Counted from the stretch's first letter, positions 1-8,315 are shown. The stretch is DNA of 64,000 nt from CAMLFJ01 sp035524955 (GCA_035524955.1 DATLFG010000006.1:80997-144996); one strand, 5' to 3'. A program made the numbers and translations. Notes: generated from the sequence alone by a model not told the origin.

Positions 1-405
1 TTGCTCCCAGTCGTGACCCCAGCGCTCGCCCCAGCGTGGCGGCGCCTCGCGCCGCCATCCGACCCACGCAACCGGCGGATGGCGATAGTAGAGCACGGGG
101 ATTCGCAGCACGAACACCGGGACGATCTCCGGGCCCACCAGTCCCCAGGGCCCGTTGTACCAGGTGCTCGCGTACCAGTTGTCCCGCTCGTACACCCAGT
201 ACATACCGTCGTAGAAGAAGAGGTTCACATCCCCTCTCGGGGCGTAGTACACGGGGTAGTCCGGCACCACCACGAGCTCGGGGTACGAGGGCAGGTTGAT
301 CCCGATGCTGACGCTGGGAAGACCGATGCCGATCCTGACCTGAGCCGGGGCGGGACTGGCCGTGAACAACAGTCCCAACATGACCAGCAGTGCGTCGTAG
401 CGCAT
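1..405 (-). CDS. Secreted Tyr/Trp-rich protein, truncated by the window edge
   Basis: The minus-strand reading frame is open from an ATG at 405 to position 1, 135 codons, with its 3' end outside the window. The first 21 residues form a clear signal peptide ending in PAPAQ. The mature part is rich in Tyr, Trp and Pro, with many WY, YY and WG pairs, and has no recognisable catalytic motif. An AGGAGAG ribosome-binding site lies just before the ATG. It resembles small exported proteins of unknown function that are common in high-GC environmental bacteria. The role is unknown; export to the periplasm is inferred from the signal peptide. Confidence 0.7.
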   Translation of the reverse strand, partial: MRYDALLVMLGLLFTASPAPAQVRIGIGLPSVSIGINLPSYPELVVVPDYPVYYAPRGDVNLFFYDGMYWVYERDNWYASTWYNGPWGLVGPEIVPVFVLRIPVLYYRHPPVAWVGWRREAPPRWGERWGHDWEQ

Positions 406-525
406 GTTCTCTCCTCTGCCGACCGACTCTTCGTTCGTCATTCCAGTCTGGGCCAGCGGGAGGCGCGCGCCTATTGGACCTTCGCCCCATCCGGCGATAG
501 ACTCCTCCGCGAGCGAGGAGAGGCG

Positions 526-618
526 ATGCGGCTCGACGGCAAGGTGCGACGCCGGGCCCGTCCGCGCCATGGTCGAGGCCGCGCGGGCGCGCTTCGGCCG
601 CATCAACGTCCAACCGTG
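526..618 (+). pseudogene. Remnant of a short-chain dehydrogenase gene
   Basis: A GAGGAGAGGCG ribosome-binding site precedes ATG 526, which begins MRLDGKV, the usual N-terminus of an SDR just before its TGxxxGxG loop. The glycine loop is missing. After about 15 bases a second SDR block (AMVEAARARFGRINV, the helix and strand before the NNAG motif) continues in another frame. The gene has therefore lost about 60 codons internally and shifted frame. It is not functional and belongs to the decayed insertion zone next to tRNA-Ala. Confidence 0.6.
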
Positions 619-1109
619 ATCGAAAACGCGACGTCGAGGCGGGGCGCCGCCGCCAGGATCTCTACTACCGACTGAGCGTCTTCCCGATCGAGCTTCCCCC
701 ATTACGGGAGCGGCGGGCGGACATCGGCGTCCTCGCGACTCATTTGCAGCGCCTGGCCCGCGCCCGGCTCAAGCGCCCGGAGATGAGGTTGACGAGCCGG
801 GAGGTCGCGATCCTCGAACGCTACGACTGGCCCGGCAACGTCCGAGAGGGGCGACTCCGACTCGATCTGGCTCTGCCACGCCGTCCATCGGGCTCCGAAT
901 TCGCCAGACAGAGGCAGGCGCCGATCGTAGAGTCCCGACCGAGCGCCGCCGTGGTGCCAGAAGCCGAGGTGAGACGCCGGGAGAGGGAGAACGTACTCGC
1001 TGCACTCGAGCGAGAAGAAAGAGGCCCGCTCCCGGGCACGGCCTTTGCGGAACTGGGGACCGTGGGAACAGCACGGGAGAGGGAGCCTGCGGGGTGGCTT
1101 GACCTGTAG
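618..1109 (+). pseudogene. Remnant of a sigma-54-dependent (NtrC-family) activator
   Basis: One open frame ending at 1109 encodes the second half of an AAA+ sigma-54 activator domain: QDLYYRLSVFPIELPPLRER, then a helical segment, then YDWPGNVRE, which are family hallmarks. The Walker A, GAFTGA and Walker B parts are absent upstream. After the WPGNVRE motif the sequence jumps to the region before the DNA-binding helix (RRRERENVLAALE) and then loses similarity. It is a 5'-truncated, internally deleted fragment fused directly behind the SDR remnant. No start codon or ribosome-binding site fits it. Confidence 0.75.
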
Positions 1110-1197
1110 CTGGCGGGCTCCTAGGATCACACCGTACAAGTCCATCTCTTGATTCGTCGGAGCCTGCTCGGGAGTGATGCACGTGCCTACGCGACTG

Positions 1198-1554
1198 ATG
1201 CGGCACCTCGCTTTCATGGGCTTCCTGGCCTTGAACCCATCGACAAGCCAGGCTCAGGAACCTGTGGGAGCTACGGCCCTGCGGATACGATGGGAGGTAG
1301 ACCAGCCGGTTTCTGGCCTGCAGACGGTGTGTGGGCGCGTGTTCAACGACGGACCGGTGGACGCCAGGCACGTTCGGGTCCGGGTTGAGGGGCTGGACGA
1401 GCGCGGCGGCGTGACCGGGCGCCGGGATGGGGACGTCGGCCGAGTCTGGTCTAGGAGCATCGGGCGGTTTTGCCTCACCATGTCTGCAGGCGCCGCCACC
1501 TACCGGGTCACCATAGTCGGTGCCGAATGGGTGGCCGGGCCCCAGGCCCCCTGA
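1198..1554 (+). CDS. Small secreted protein, FxLYD-like beta domain
   Basis: This encodes a protein of about 118 residues if it starts at ATG 1198; an in-frame start at 1174 would add eight residues before the signal peptide. A hydrophobic signal segment ends at SQAQ. The rest reads as a beta-rich domain with the pattern VCGRVFNDGP followed by VRVRVEGLDERG, which resembles FxLYD-type domains for exported proteins. Function is unknown. It is the only apparently intact gene in the decayed region, so it may be cargo or a leftover chromosomal gene. The ribosome-binding site is poor. Confidence 0.5.
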   Translation: MRHLAFMGFLALNPSTSQAQEPVGATALRIRWEVDQPVSGLQTVCGRVFNDGPVDARHVRVRVEGLDERGGVTGRRDGDVGRVWSRSIGRFCLTMSAGAATYRVTIVGAEWVAGPQAP

Positions 1555-1631
1555 TAGGAGCACCGGTGAGCTGCCTCGGGTTGGAAAATGAACAGGCGCC
1601 GGTCGCTTCGGGCAGATCAGGTGATCGAGTG

Positions 1632-1775
1632 ATGGACCGGCGCACATTCCTCGGGACCTTGACTGGCGGCCTCCTCGCCGCGCCGGTCGGCGCCGGGGCG
1701 CAGCAACCGGCCAAGGCCCCACAAATCGGGTATATCGGGCTCGGAACCCCTACGAATCCGGAAAGCGTACGCATC
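1632..1775 (+). pseudogene. Truncated ABC-transporter substrate-binding protein
   Basis: ATG 1632 opens MDRRTFLGTLTGG, a twin-arginine style signal peptide, followed by AGAQQPAKAPQIGYIGLGTP. This is the standard N-terminus of the PF04392-type substrate-binding proteins (periplasmic, amino-acid or urea-like ligands). Similarity stops around codon 47, near 1775, where unrelated transposase sequence on the other strand begins soon after. Only the export signal and the first beta strand survive, so this is a 3'-truncated remnant, probably cut by the neighbouring insertion. Confidence 0.7.
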
Positions 1776-1849
1776 CGTTGTTCAATCTCGTTTCGATGTG
1801 GCCCTCAACCGGCAGAACGCCATCGTCCATGGTGCAGGTGGCCAACGAG

Positions 1850-2030
1850 TCAAGCGGGTTGGGCGACGGGAAGGCGCAGCGCGAGCTTCTCGGCCGGCGT
1901 CTGGCCCTGGAGCGCCAGGGAGAATCGTTCGTAGTTGTAGTGGTGTTGCCACGCGGCCAGCGCTGCCACAGCGGACTCGAGATTGACGAAAGTATGCCGG
2001 CCGGCTCCAAAACTCTTCCTGGTCCGTGTT
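1850..2030 (-). pseudogene. 3' remnant of an IS481-type transposase
   Basis: On the minus strand the end of an rve-type integrase core is readable: TDQEEFW, then after one extra base TFVNLESAVAALAAWQHHYN, YERFSLALQGQTPAEKLA and a stop at 1850-1852. The W-x2-HYNYER...LxGxTPAEKL ending is characteristic of IS481/IS3-like transposases. The catalytic aspartates are missing, and a one-base insertion breaks the frame between the two blocks. No terminal inverted repeat is recognisable. It is a dead fragment lying between the ABC remnant and the integrase remnant. Confidence 0.7.
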
Positions 2031-2420
2031 CATCGAGGTACGCCGGAGCCTGGTCGAGGGCGGGCGCATCGAGCTCCCCAAGAACGGGAAGATCCGTCGC
2101 GTCGATCTGTCGCTCCTGCTCGGGAGACGCTCGAGAAGCTCCGTGTGCGTCGGGCCGAGGAGGCACTGGCGAAGGGCTGGAAGCAGGTCCCCGATCGTCT
2201 ACGTGAAGGACCAGCTCGGGCACCACTCGATCAAGGTGACGGTGGATGTCTATGGGCACCTGGTGCCGGGGGCGAACAAGGCGGCGGTGGATCGGCTCGA
2301 TCAGCAGGCGCTGGCGGCCCTGGCGGCGCTCGCGGCGCGCAACCCGGAGCAACCCCCACGCAACCTGGAGTCCGCCGAACACACGCGCGGGGTCACGGAT
2401 CGCTCCGTAACCCCGCGTCA
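2026..2420 (+). pseudogene. Remnant of a tyrosine recombinase (phage-type integrase)
   Basis: The frame at 2026 gives a segment like the beta sheet of the catalytic domain (RSLVEGGRIELPKNGKIRRV). A second frame then gives RETLEKLRVRRAEEALAKGW, and the first frame resumes with VKDQLGHHSIKVTVDVYGHL, which contains the QLGHHS motif and the nucleophilic tyrosine. The stretch with the catalytic Arg and HxxR is deleted and there are two frame changes, so it cannot be active. It ends a few bases from the 3' end of tRNA-Ala, the usual position of the integrase of a tRNA-targeting element. Confidence 0.8.
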
Positions 2421-2425
2421 AGATT

Positions 2426-2501
2426 TGGTGGAGCTGAGGGGGCTCGAACCCCTGACCCCAAGACTGCCAGCCTTGTGCTCTCCCAACTGAGCTACAGCCC
2501 C
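2426..2501 (-). tRNA. tRNA-Ala (anticodon GGC)
   Basis: A 76-nt cloverleaf with encoded CCA lies on the minus strand. The acceptor stem GGGGCTG pairs with CAGCTCC, the D arm has GCTC/GAGC, and the anticodon loop is CTGGCAG with GGC at positions 34-36. The T loop is GTTCGAG. Upstream (minus strand) a consensus -35 TTGACA at 2542-2537 is followed after 17 bp by a weak -10 TAAGCT at 2519-2514. Its 3' end faces the integrase remnant. Confidence 0.95.
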
Positions 2502-2513
2502 ACCGCGTCGTCC

Positions 2514-2542
2514 AGCTTACTGAGCGAGCGCGCTTTTGTCAA
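2514..2542 (-). promoter_or_regulatory. Promoter of tRNA-Ala
   Basis: The -35 hexamer TTGACA (2542-2537, perfect) and -10 TAAGCT (2519-2514, 3 of 6) are separated by exactly 17 bp. The expected start is a few bases before the mature tRNA 5' end at 2501. Confidence 0.55.
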
Positions 2543-2566
2543 GATTGGTCGATACTTGCGCCTGGC

Positions 2567-3097
<531 letters not shown>

Positions 3098-3189
3098 GAG
3101 GCACCTCCGTTGAAGGGAATGCGGTTTCGCAGGGGTTTCCGGGCGCGCTCCACAGTATACAAGGGTGGGTTGTCGTATCATAGGCGGGC

Positions 3190-3276
3190 GCCGAAGTGGC
3201 GGAACTGGCAGACGCGCACGACTCAAAATCGTGTACCCGTGAGGGTGTGTGGGTTCAACTCCCACCTTCGGCACCA
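3190..3276 (+). tRNA. tRNA-Leu (anticodon CAA)
   Basis: This is an 87-nt class II tRNA with a long variable arm and encoded CCA. The acceptor stem GCCGAAG pairs with CTTCGGC. The anticodon stem CACGA/TCGTG encloses the loop CTCAAAA, giving CAA at 34-36. The T loop is GTTCAAC. Confidence 0.95.
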
Positions 3277-3301
3277 ACCCCTTTTCTCGAGGTGGGCGAG
3301 C

Positions 3302-4306
3302 ATGAGCCCCGCGACGCGTAGCGCGTTGCACACGCCGCTCTGCGAGCGCCTCGGCATCCGCTATCCCATCTGCCAGGCCGGCATGGCCTTCGTCGCCCGC
3401 GCGCAGCTCGCGGCCGCGGTCTCGGCGGCGGGCGGGCTCGGGGTGATCGCCGCCGCGCACGGAACCGCCGCCGATCTGCGGGAAGAGATCCGACGGGTGC
3501 GCGATCTCACCGACAAGCCCTTTGGCGTGGACATCCTCTTCGCCAGCGTCCGCGCCACGGGGCAGGAGGCGGAGCGCTTCACCGACTCCGTCAAGGGCTC
3601 GATCGACGTGACGCTGGAGGAGCGCGTGCCGGTGCTGATCGCGGGCCTGGGCAACCCGGGTCCGGTGACCGCGCAGGCGCACCGGCTCGGTATCACCGTG
3701 ATGGCCCTCTGCGGCAACGTGAAGCAGGCGCGCGATCACGCGGCCAACGACGTGGACGTGATCATCGCGCAGGGCCACGAGGGCGGCGGCCACACCGGGC
3801 GGGTCGGCGGCGTGGTGCTCACGCCCGCAGTGGTGGACGCGGTGGCGCCGCGCCTGGTGGTCGCGGCGGGCGGCCTGGCCGACGGGCGCGGGCTGGTGGC
3901 CGCCCTGGCGCTGGGCGCGGCGGGAGTCTGGATGGGCACACGCTTCATCGCGACGCGCGAGGCCCACGGGCACAACAACTACAAGAACAAGATCGCGGCC
4001 ATCGATGAGGAAGGGACAGTGGTCACCCGCGCGGTGTCGGGCAAGCCCAACCGCCAGATCCGGAACGCCTTCACCCGCGAGTGGGAGAGCCGCCAGGCCG
4101 AGATCCAGCCCTTTCCCGTGCAGTACGACCGCGTCGGCAAGCCGGCGTCGATTCGCGCGCGCGAGGAGGGCGACGTCGAGCACGGCAGCGCGGCGGCCGG
4201 CCAGTCGGCGGGGCTCGTCCACGACGTCCGCCCGGTGGCCGACGTGATGGCGTCGATCGTGGAAGAGGCCGAGGCGATCCTGCACCGACTCGGCACACGG
4301 GCGTGA
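3302..4306 (+). CDS. Nitronate monooxygenase (FMN-dependent NMO/2-nitropropane dioxygenase family)
   Basis: This 334-residue TIM-barrel flavoenzyme of the PF03060 family oxidises alkyl nitronates to carbonyl compounds and nitrite. It starts with the typical LCERLGIRYPICQAGM segment. It carries the AQGHEGGGHTGR motif, in which the histidine near the flavin is the presumed catalytic base, and the phosphate-binding GGLADGRGLVAALALGAAGV segment followed by WMGTRF. ATG 3302 lies just after tRNA-Leu with GGTGGGCGAG upstream; the longer upstream frame runs through the tRNA and is not credible. The physiological substrate is unknown (propionate-3-nitronate detoxification is typical). It overlaps the next gene by four bases (GTGA), so the two are co-transcribed. 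Confidence 0.88.
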   Translation: MSPATRSALHTPLCERLGIRYPICQAGMAFVARAQLAAAVSAAGGLGVIAAAHGTAADLREEIRRVRDLTDKPFGVDILFASVRATGQEAERFTDSVKGSIDVTLEERVPVLIAGLGNPGPVTAQAHRLGITVMALCGNVKQARDHAANDVDVIIAQGHEGGGHTGRVGGVVLTPAVVDAVAPRLVVAAGGLADGRGLVAALALGAAGVWMGTRFIATREAHGHNNYKNKIAAIDEEGTVVTRAVSGKPNRQIRNAFTREWESRQAEIQPFPVQYDRVGKPASIRAREEGDVEHGSAAAGQSAGLVHDVRPVADVMASIVEEAEAILHRLGTRA

Positions 4307-5106
4307 CCCGGCCGCTCGAAGGGCGGGTGGCCGTCGTCACCGGCGGCTCGCGCGGCATCGGGCGCGGCATCGCGCTCCGGCTCGCCCGCGATGGCGCGCA
4401 CTGCGCGATAACGTATCGTAAGGACGCCCCCGCCGCGCGCCAGGCGGTGGCCGAGGTCGAGGCGCTCGGGGTGCGCGCCCACGCGGAGCGGCTCGAGCTC
4501 GCCGAGCCCGAGCAGGTCGGGCCCGCCTTCGAGCGCATCGCGGCCGCCTTCGCCCGGGTGGACGTGCTGGTGGCGAACGCGGCGGCCACCGCGTTCCGCC
4601 CGGCGCTCGACCAGAAGCCGCACAATGTCCGCCGGACGTTCGCGATCTCGGTGGACTCCCTCGTGGCGATGGTGCAGGCGGCGGTGCCGCTCATGAAGGG
4701 CCGGCCCGGGCGCATCGTGCTGGTCTCGGGGATCGACAGCTTCCAGGCCATGGGTGGCCACAGCGTGCTGGGGGCGGCCAAGGCCGCGGCGGAAAGCCTG
4801 GTCCGCGGGCTGGCCCTCGAGCTCGGGCCGCTCGGCATCACGGTGAACGCGGTGACGCCGGGCTTCGTCGAGACCGACTCGTCCGCCTACTACGTCACCC
4901 GGGGCCTCGGCCTCGACTACGAGCGCGCCACCGCGCGCCTCCTCGCGGCCACGCCGGTCCGGCGGCACGGGACGCCCGAGGACGTGGCGGCCCTGGTGGC
5001 CTACGTGGTCTCGGACGCCGCGTCGTTCCTGACCGGCCAGTGCATCGTCATCGATGGCGGGCTGACCATCACCTCGCCGCTCAGTCGCATGGAGGACGGG
5101 CCCTGA
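4303..5106 (+). CDS. SDR-family oxidoreductase, FabL-like, with altered catalytic tyrosine
   Basis: This 267-residue Rossmann protein begins at GTG 4303, overlapping the stop of the nitronate monooxygenase gene. The cofactor loop is TGGSRGIGRG (residues 13-22), with VANAA at the NNAG position and Ser142 in VSGIDSF. The overall pattern resembles enoyl-ACP reductase III (FabL), whose active site is Tyr-x6-Lys. Here Lys160 is present, but position 153 is His and the classical YxxxK tyrosine is also missing. The C-terminus has the usual GQCIVIDGG ending. Its reaction is uncertain: it may be a divergent enoyl reductase or a catalytically altered SDR. The next gene is squalene-hopene cyclase, 18 bp downstream. 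Confidence 0.8.
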   Translation: MTRPLEGRVAVVTGGSRGIGRGIALRLARDGAHCAITYRKDAPAARQAVAEVEALGVRAHAERLELAEPEQVGPAFERIAAAFARVDVLVANAAATAFRPALDQKPHNVRRTFAISVDSLVAMVQAAVPLMKGRPGRIVLVSGIDSFQAMGGHSVLGAAKAAAESLVRGLALELGPLGITVNAVTPGFVETDSSAYYVTRGLGLDYERATARLLAATPVRRHGTPEDVAALVAYVVSDAASFLTGQCIVIDGGLTITSPLSRMEDGP

Positions 5107-5124
5107 TCGTGTAGACTGGCTGCC

Positions 5125-7134
5125 ATGGCCACGTGGTTCGAGCCACTCCCGGCCCGGGCGACCTACCAGGCGGAGGCGCACGGGGAGAGTCGCGCCGCCC
5201 TCGCGGAGGCGGCCGCCGCCGCGTGCGCGCGTACCGCGCCCGCGCTGCTCGCGATGCAGAAGCCCGAGGGCTACTGGGTGGGTGACCTGCTCGCCGATTC
5301 CACGCTCGAGTCGGACTACGTGCTGCTGCAGCTCTGGCTGCACCCGCCCCGGGACGGCGAATGGAAGCCGCCCTCGTGGGATCGCATCCAGCGGGCGCGC
5401 CGGGCGATCCTGGCGCGCCAGAAGTCGGACGGCGGCTTCAACATCTATCCGGACGGGCCCGCCGACGTCAACGCGACCATCAAGGGCTACATCGCGCTCA
5501 AGCTCGCGGGGCTCGGCCCCCACAGCGAGCCGATGCAGCGGGCGCGCGAGGCGATCCTCAACCTGGGCGGCATCCAGGAGGCCAACAGCTATGTCCGGAT
5601 CAACCTGAGCCTCTTCGGCCTCTACCCGAAGCGCCACGTGCCCACGATCCCGGTGGAACTGGCGCTCGTCCCGGGCGGGCTCATCTACGAGATGTCGTCC
5701 TGGACGCGCGCGATCGTGATGCCGCTGACCATCATCCAGGCCAAGACGGACACGCGTCCCGTGCCCGCGGGCTTCACCCTGGACGAGCTGGTGGTGCCGG
5801 GGAAGAGCTTCAAGCTGCCGAAGCGCGATCGACTCTCCGCGCTGTTCCGGCAGCTCGACATCGCGCTCAAGATGTGGGCGACGCGCGGACCCGAGATGAT
5901 CCGGAAGCCGGCGATCCGCGAGGCGGAGAAGTGGATCCTGGACCGCACGCGCCGCAGCGACGGGCTCGGCGCCATCTATCCGTCGATGATGTACGTGATC
6001 ATGGCGCTGGACGCCCTCGGCTATCCGCGTGACCATCCCGACCTCATCGAGGCCATCCGCCAGTACGAGGGCCTCCTGACCGAGAGGCCCGACGCCTTCT
6101 ACTTCCAGCCGTGCGTCTCGCCGGTATGGGACACCGCCATCGCGATGTTCGCGCTCGGGGAGATGGGCGCGGTGGCGCCCGCGGCGATGCGGCGCGGCGC
6201 CGACTGGTTCATCGCCCGGGAGATCCGGCGGCGCGGCGACTGGTCGGTGAAGCGGCCCGATCTCGAGCCGTCCGGCTGGGCCTTCGAGTTCGCCAACGAG
6301 CACTATCCCGACATCGACGACACCGCGATGGTGCTGCTGGCCCTGCAGCACGCGCAGGCCTCGGACCCGGCCGCCCAGGAGCGGTGCGAGCGACGGGCGG
6401 TGAGCTGGCTCGTGGGCATGCAGTCGGGTGACGGGGGCTGGGCCGCCTTCGACGCCGACAACAACTGGGCCTTCCTCAACCGGGTCCCCTTCGCGGATCA
6501 CAACGCGATGCTCGACCCGTCGTGTCCGGACATCACCGGCCGTGTGCTCGAGGCGCTGTGCCGCCGCGGCTTCAAGCTGTCGGATCCCCCGATCGAGCGG
6601 GGCGTGGGCTTCCTGCTCGAGACGCAGGAGCGCGACGGGAGCTGGTACGGCCGGTGGGGCGTCAACTACCTCTACGGGACGTTCCTCGCCCTGCGCGGAC
6701 TCCGCGCCGCCCAGGATCCCGGGGCCTCCAAGGCGGTGTGGAAGGCGGGGAAGTGGATCGCCTCGGTGCAGAACGACGACGGCGGCTGGGGGGAGAGCTG
6801 CGCGAGCTACAACGCGGGCCGCTTCGTGCCCGCGCCGAGCACCCCGTCGCAGACCGCGTGGGCGCTGCTCGGTCTGATCGCGGCCGGCCAGGGCGATACC
6901 GAGGCGCTCGCCCGCGGCGTCCGCCACCTCGTGGATACCCAGAAGGCCGACGGGACCTGGGACGAGCACCTGGCCACCGGCACCGGCTTTCCCAGCGTGT
7001 TCTACCTGCGCTACACGCTCTACCGCACCTACTTCCCGCTGCTCGCGCTCACCCAGGCCCGCCGCGCCATCGAGGAGGCGGAGCGCGCCCTGCGCCTCGT
7101 GCAGGACGCGGCTCCATCGCACCCGCTGCGCTGA
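5125..7134 (+). CDS. shc: Squalene-hopene cyclase
   Basis: This 669-residue monotopic membrane-associated triterpene cyclase converts squalene to hopene or hopanol, the precursor of hopanoid membrane lipids. The protonating DxDD motif is seen as DIDD at residues 396-399 (YPDIDDTAM). Several QW repeats are visible, including QKSDGGFN, MQSGDGGWAAFD, QERDGSWYGRWG, VQNDDGGWGE and QKADGTW. Length is typical of bacterial SHC. ATG 5125 is preceded by a TAGACT-like -10 within 15 bases, so the gene may have its own nearly leaderless transcript, or be read through from the SDR gene. No other hopanoid genes (hpnC/D/E, hpnH) lie in the window. Confidence 0.96.
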   Translation: MATWFEPLPARATYQAEAHGESRAALAEAAAAACARTAPALLAMQKPEGYWVGDLLADSTLESDYVLLQLWLHPPRDGEWKPPSWDRIQRARRAILARQKSDGGFNIYPDGPADVNATIKGYIALKLAGLGPHSEPMQRAREAILNLGGIQEANSYVRINLSLFGLYPKRHVPTIPVELALVPGGLIYEMSSWTRAIVMPLTIIQAKTDTRPVPAGFTLDELVVPGKSFKLPKRDRLSALFRQLDIALKMWATRGPEMIRKPAIREAEKWILDRTRRSDGLGAIYPSMMYVIMALDALGYPRDHPDLIEAIRQYEGLLTERPDAFYFQPCVSPVWDTAIAMFALGEMGAVAPAAMRRGADWFIAREIRRRGDWSVKRPDLEPSGWAFEFANEHYPDIDDTAMVLLALQHAQASDPAAQERCERRAVSWLVGMQSGDGGWAAFDADNNWAFLNRVPFADHNAMLDPSCPDITGRVLEALCRRGFKLSDPPIERGVGFLLETQERDGSWYGRWGVNYLYGTFLALRGLRAAQDPGASKAVWKAGKWIASVQNDDGGWGESCASYNAGRFVPAPSTPSQTAWALLGLIAAGQGDTEALARGVRHLVDTQKADGTWDEHLATGTGFPSVFYLRYTLYRTYFPLLALTQARRAIEEAERALRLVQDAAPSHPLR

Positions 7135-7144
7135 GCCGCCCGGG

Positions 7145-7690
7145 CTAGACGCCCAGGGCCGGGATCTCCGCGCCCGCCTCCAGCGCCACCGCCGTCGCGC
7201 AGATCGTCGCGGCGATCCGCACCGCGTCGTTGACGTGATCGGGCGTGAGCCCCCCCTCCGTCACCGTCTTCTCGTGCGCGCGCACGCACATCTCGCAGCC
7301 GTTGATCGCGCTCACCGCGAGAGCCATGAGCTCGAAGTCGGTCCGGTTGGTGGCCGGCTGCATCAGCCGGTTCATCCGGAGCCCCGCCGGTTTCTCGCCG
7401 TAGATCGGCTTGCCGACCATGTGGCGGAAGCGGTAGTAGACGTTGTTCATCGCCATGAGCGAGGCGGCCGCCCTGGCGTCCTCCACCACCGCGGGGCCCG
7501 CCGCGGCGACCGCGGCCACGAGCACCGCCTCCCGGAGCCGGGCGTGGCGGGCGGCGACCGCCGCGGCCGCCGCCACGCCCCAGCGCTGAGCCTCGGAGAG
7601 CGCGCCCCCGCGCAGCACCGCCTGCAGGTTCAGGCGGATGTCCTTCGCCGCGTCGGGAATCGCCCCGCGAAGCGACTCGAGGGCGTCCAC
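7145..7690 (-). CDS. ahpD: Alkyl hydroperoxide reductase subunit D (AhpD)
   Basis: This 181-residue protein of the carboxymuconolactone-decarboxylase fold acts as disulfide reductant and adaptor for AhpC. The redox motif is NGCEMCVRAHE with Cys132, Cys135 and His139, matching the AhpD CxxCxxxH pattern. It begins at ATG 7690, directly after the ahpC stop codon, so the pair is one operon and was probably selected as a unit. Its 3' end faces shc with only 10 bp between the genes. Confidence 0.92.
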   Translation of the reverse strand: MDALESLRGAIPDAAKDIRLNLQAVLRGGALSEAQRWGVAAAAAVAARHARLREAVLVAAVAAAGPAVVEDARAAASLMAMNNVYYRFRHMVGKPIYGEKPAGLRMNRLMQPATNRTDFELMALAVSAINGCEMCVRAHEKTVTEGGLTPDHVNDAVRIAATICATAVALEAGAEIPALGV

Positions 7691-7691
7691 G

Positions 7692-8231
7692 TCACGCCAC
7701 CTGCAGCGTGGGCTCGCCCGCCTTCCAGTTGCACGGGCACAGCTCGCCGGTCTGCAGCGCGTCGAGCACGCGCAGCACCTCGTCCACGTTGCGGCCTACC
7801 GAGAGGTCGTTGACGCTGGCCCAGCGGATGACGCCCTGCGGATCCACGATGAAGGTGGCCCGCAGCGGTACCCCCTCGCCCCGGTGCAGGATGCCGAGCG
7901 CGGTGGACAGCTCGCGCTTCGTATCGGCCAGCATGGGGAACGGCAGGCTCTGGAGACCCGCGTGGTCGCGCCGCCACGCCAGGTGGACGAAGTGGGTGTC
8001 GGTGCTCATGCCGAGCACCTGCGCATCGCGCTCGCGGAACTCCTCGTTCCGCTTGCCGAACTCGGCGATCTCGGTCGGACAGACGAAGGTGAAGTCCATG
8101 GGCCAGGAGAACAGCACCAGCCACTGGCCGGGATAGCTCGTGTCGCGGATCTGGGTGAACTCCCGGCCGCGGTCGAGGCTGACGGCGGCCTGGAGGTCGA
8201 ACTCGGGCAGACGGTCTCCGACGGTCAACAT
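7692..8231 (-). CDS. ahpC: Peroxiredoxin AhpC
   Basis: This is a typical 2-Cys peroxiredoxin of 179 residues that reduces H2O2, organic hydroperoxides and peroxynitrite. The peroxidatic Cys51 lies in DFTFVCPTE and the C-terminal GELCPCNW provides the resolving cysteine (Cys165 or Cys167). ATG 8231 has an AGGAG site at the right distance; the frame stays open upstream, but those extra 19 residues are Pro/Arg-rich and unlike the family. It is the first gene of the ahpC-ahpD operon and is preceded by a promoter whose -35 lies inside a perfect inverted repeat. Confidence 0.94.
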   Translation of the reverse strand: MLTVGDRLPEFDLQAAVSLDRGREFTQIRDTSYPGQWLVLFSWPMDFTFVCPTEIAEFGKRNEEFRERDAQVLGMSTDTHFVHLAWRRDHAGLQSLPFPMLADTKRELSTALGILHRGEGVPLRATFIVDPQGVIRWASVNDLSVGRNVDEVLRVLDALQTGELCPCNWKAGEPTLQVA

Positions 8232-8280
8232 GTGGGCGGCTCCTTTTGGCTTCCGCGCCCGGGGGGGCGCGTGCGGGTTC

Positions 8281-8315
8281 GTATTCACTACTTCAGATGA
8301 TTAGGGCAACCTAAT
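8281..8315 (-). promoter_or_regulatory. ahpCD promoter with palindromic operator
   Basis: A perfect inverted repeat ATTAGG-gcaa-CCTAAT occupies 8300-8315. On the minus strand a -35-like TTGCCC (8309-8304) lies inside it, and a -10-like GAATAC (8286-8281) follows after exactly 17 bp. A protein bound to the palindrome would block the -35, so repression is the likely mode. TTAGG half-sites recall DtxR/IdeR-type metal regulators; which regulator acts here is not known. Confidence 0.55.

Noticed and set aside
1..675. A plus-strand 224-codon open frame at the left end
   Set aside because: It runs opposite the signal-peptide protein and is His/Arg/Val-rich without motif; the minus-strand frame has a ribosome-binding site and signal peptide.
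2026..2490. Integrase frame continuing into the tRNA region (LVELRGLEPLTP)
   Set aside because: Those last residues are simply the translated reverse complement of tRNA-Ala, a common annotation artefact.
3979..7122. A 1047-codon minus-strand open frame opposite the SDR and squalene-hopene cyclase genes
   Set aside because: It is antisense to two well-supported genes, is extremely rich in Arg, Gly, His and Glu, and has no conserved motif. It is a product of high GC content.
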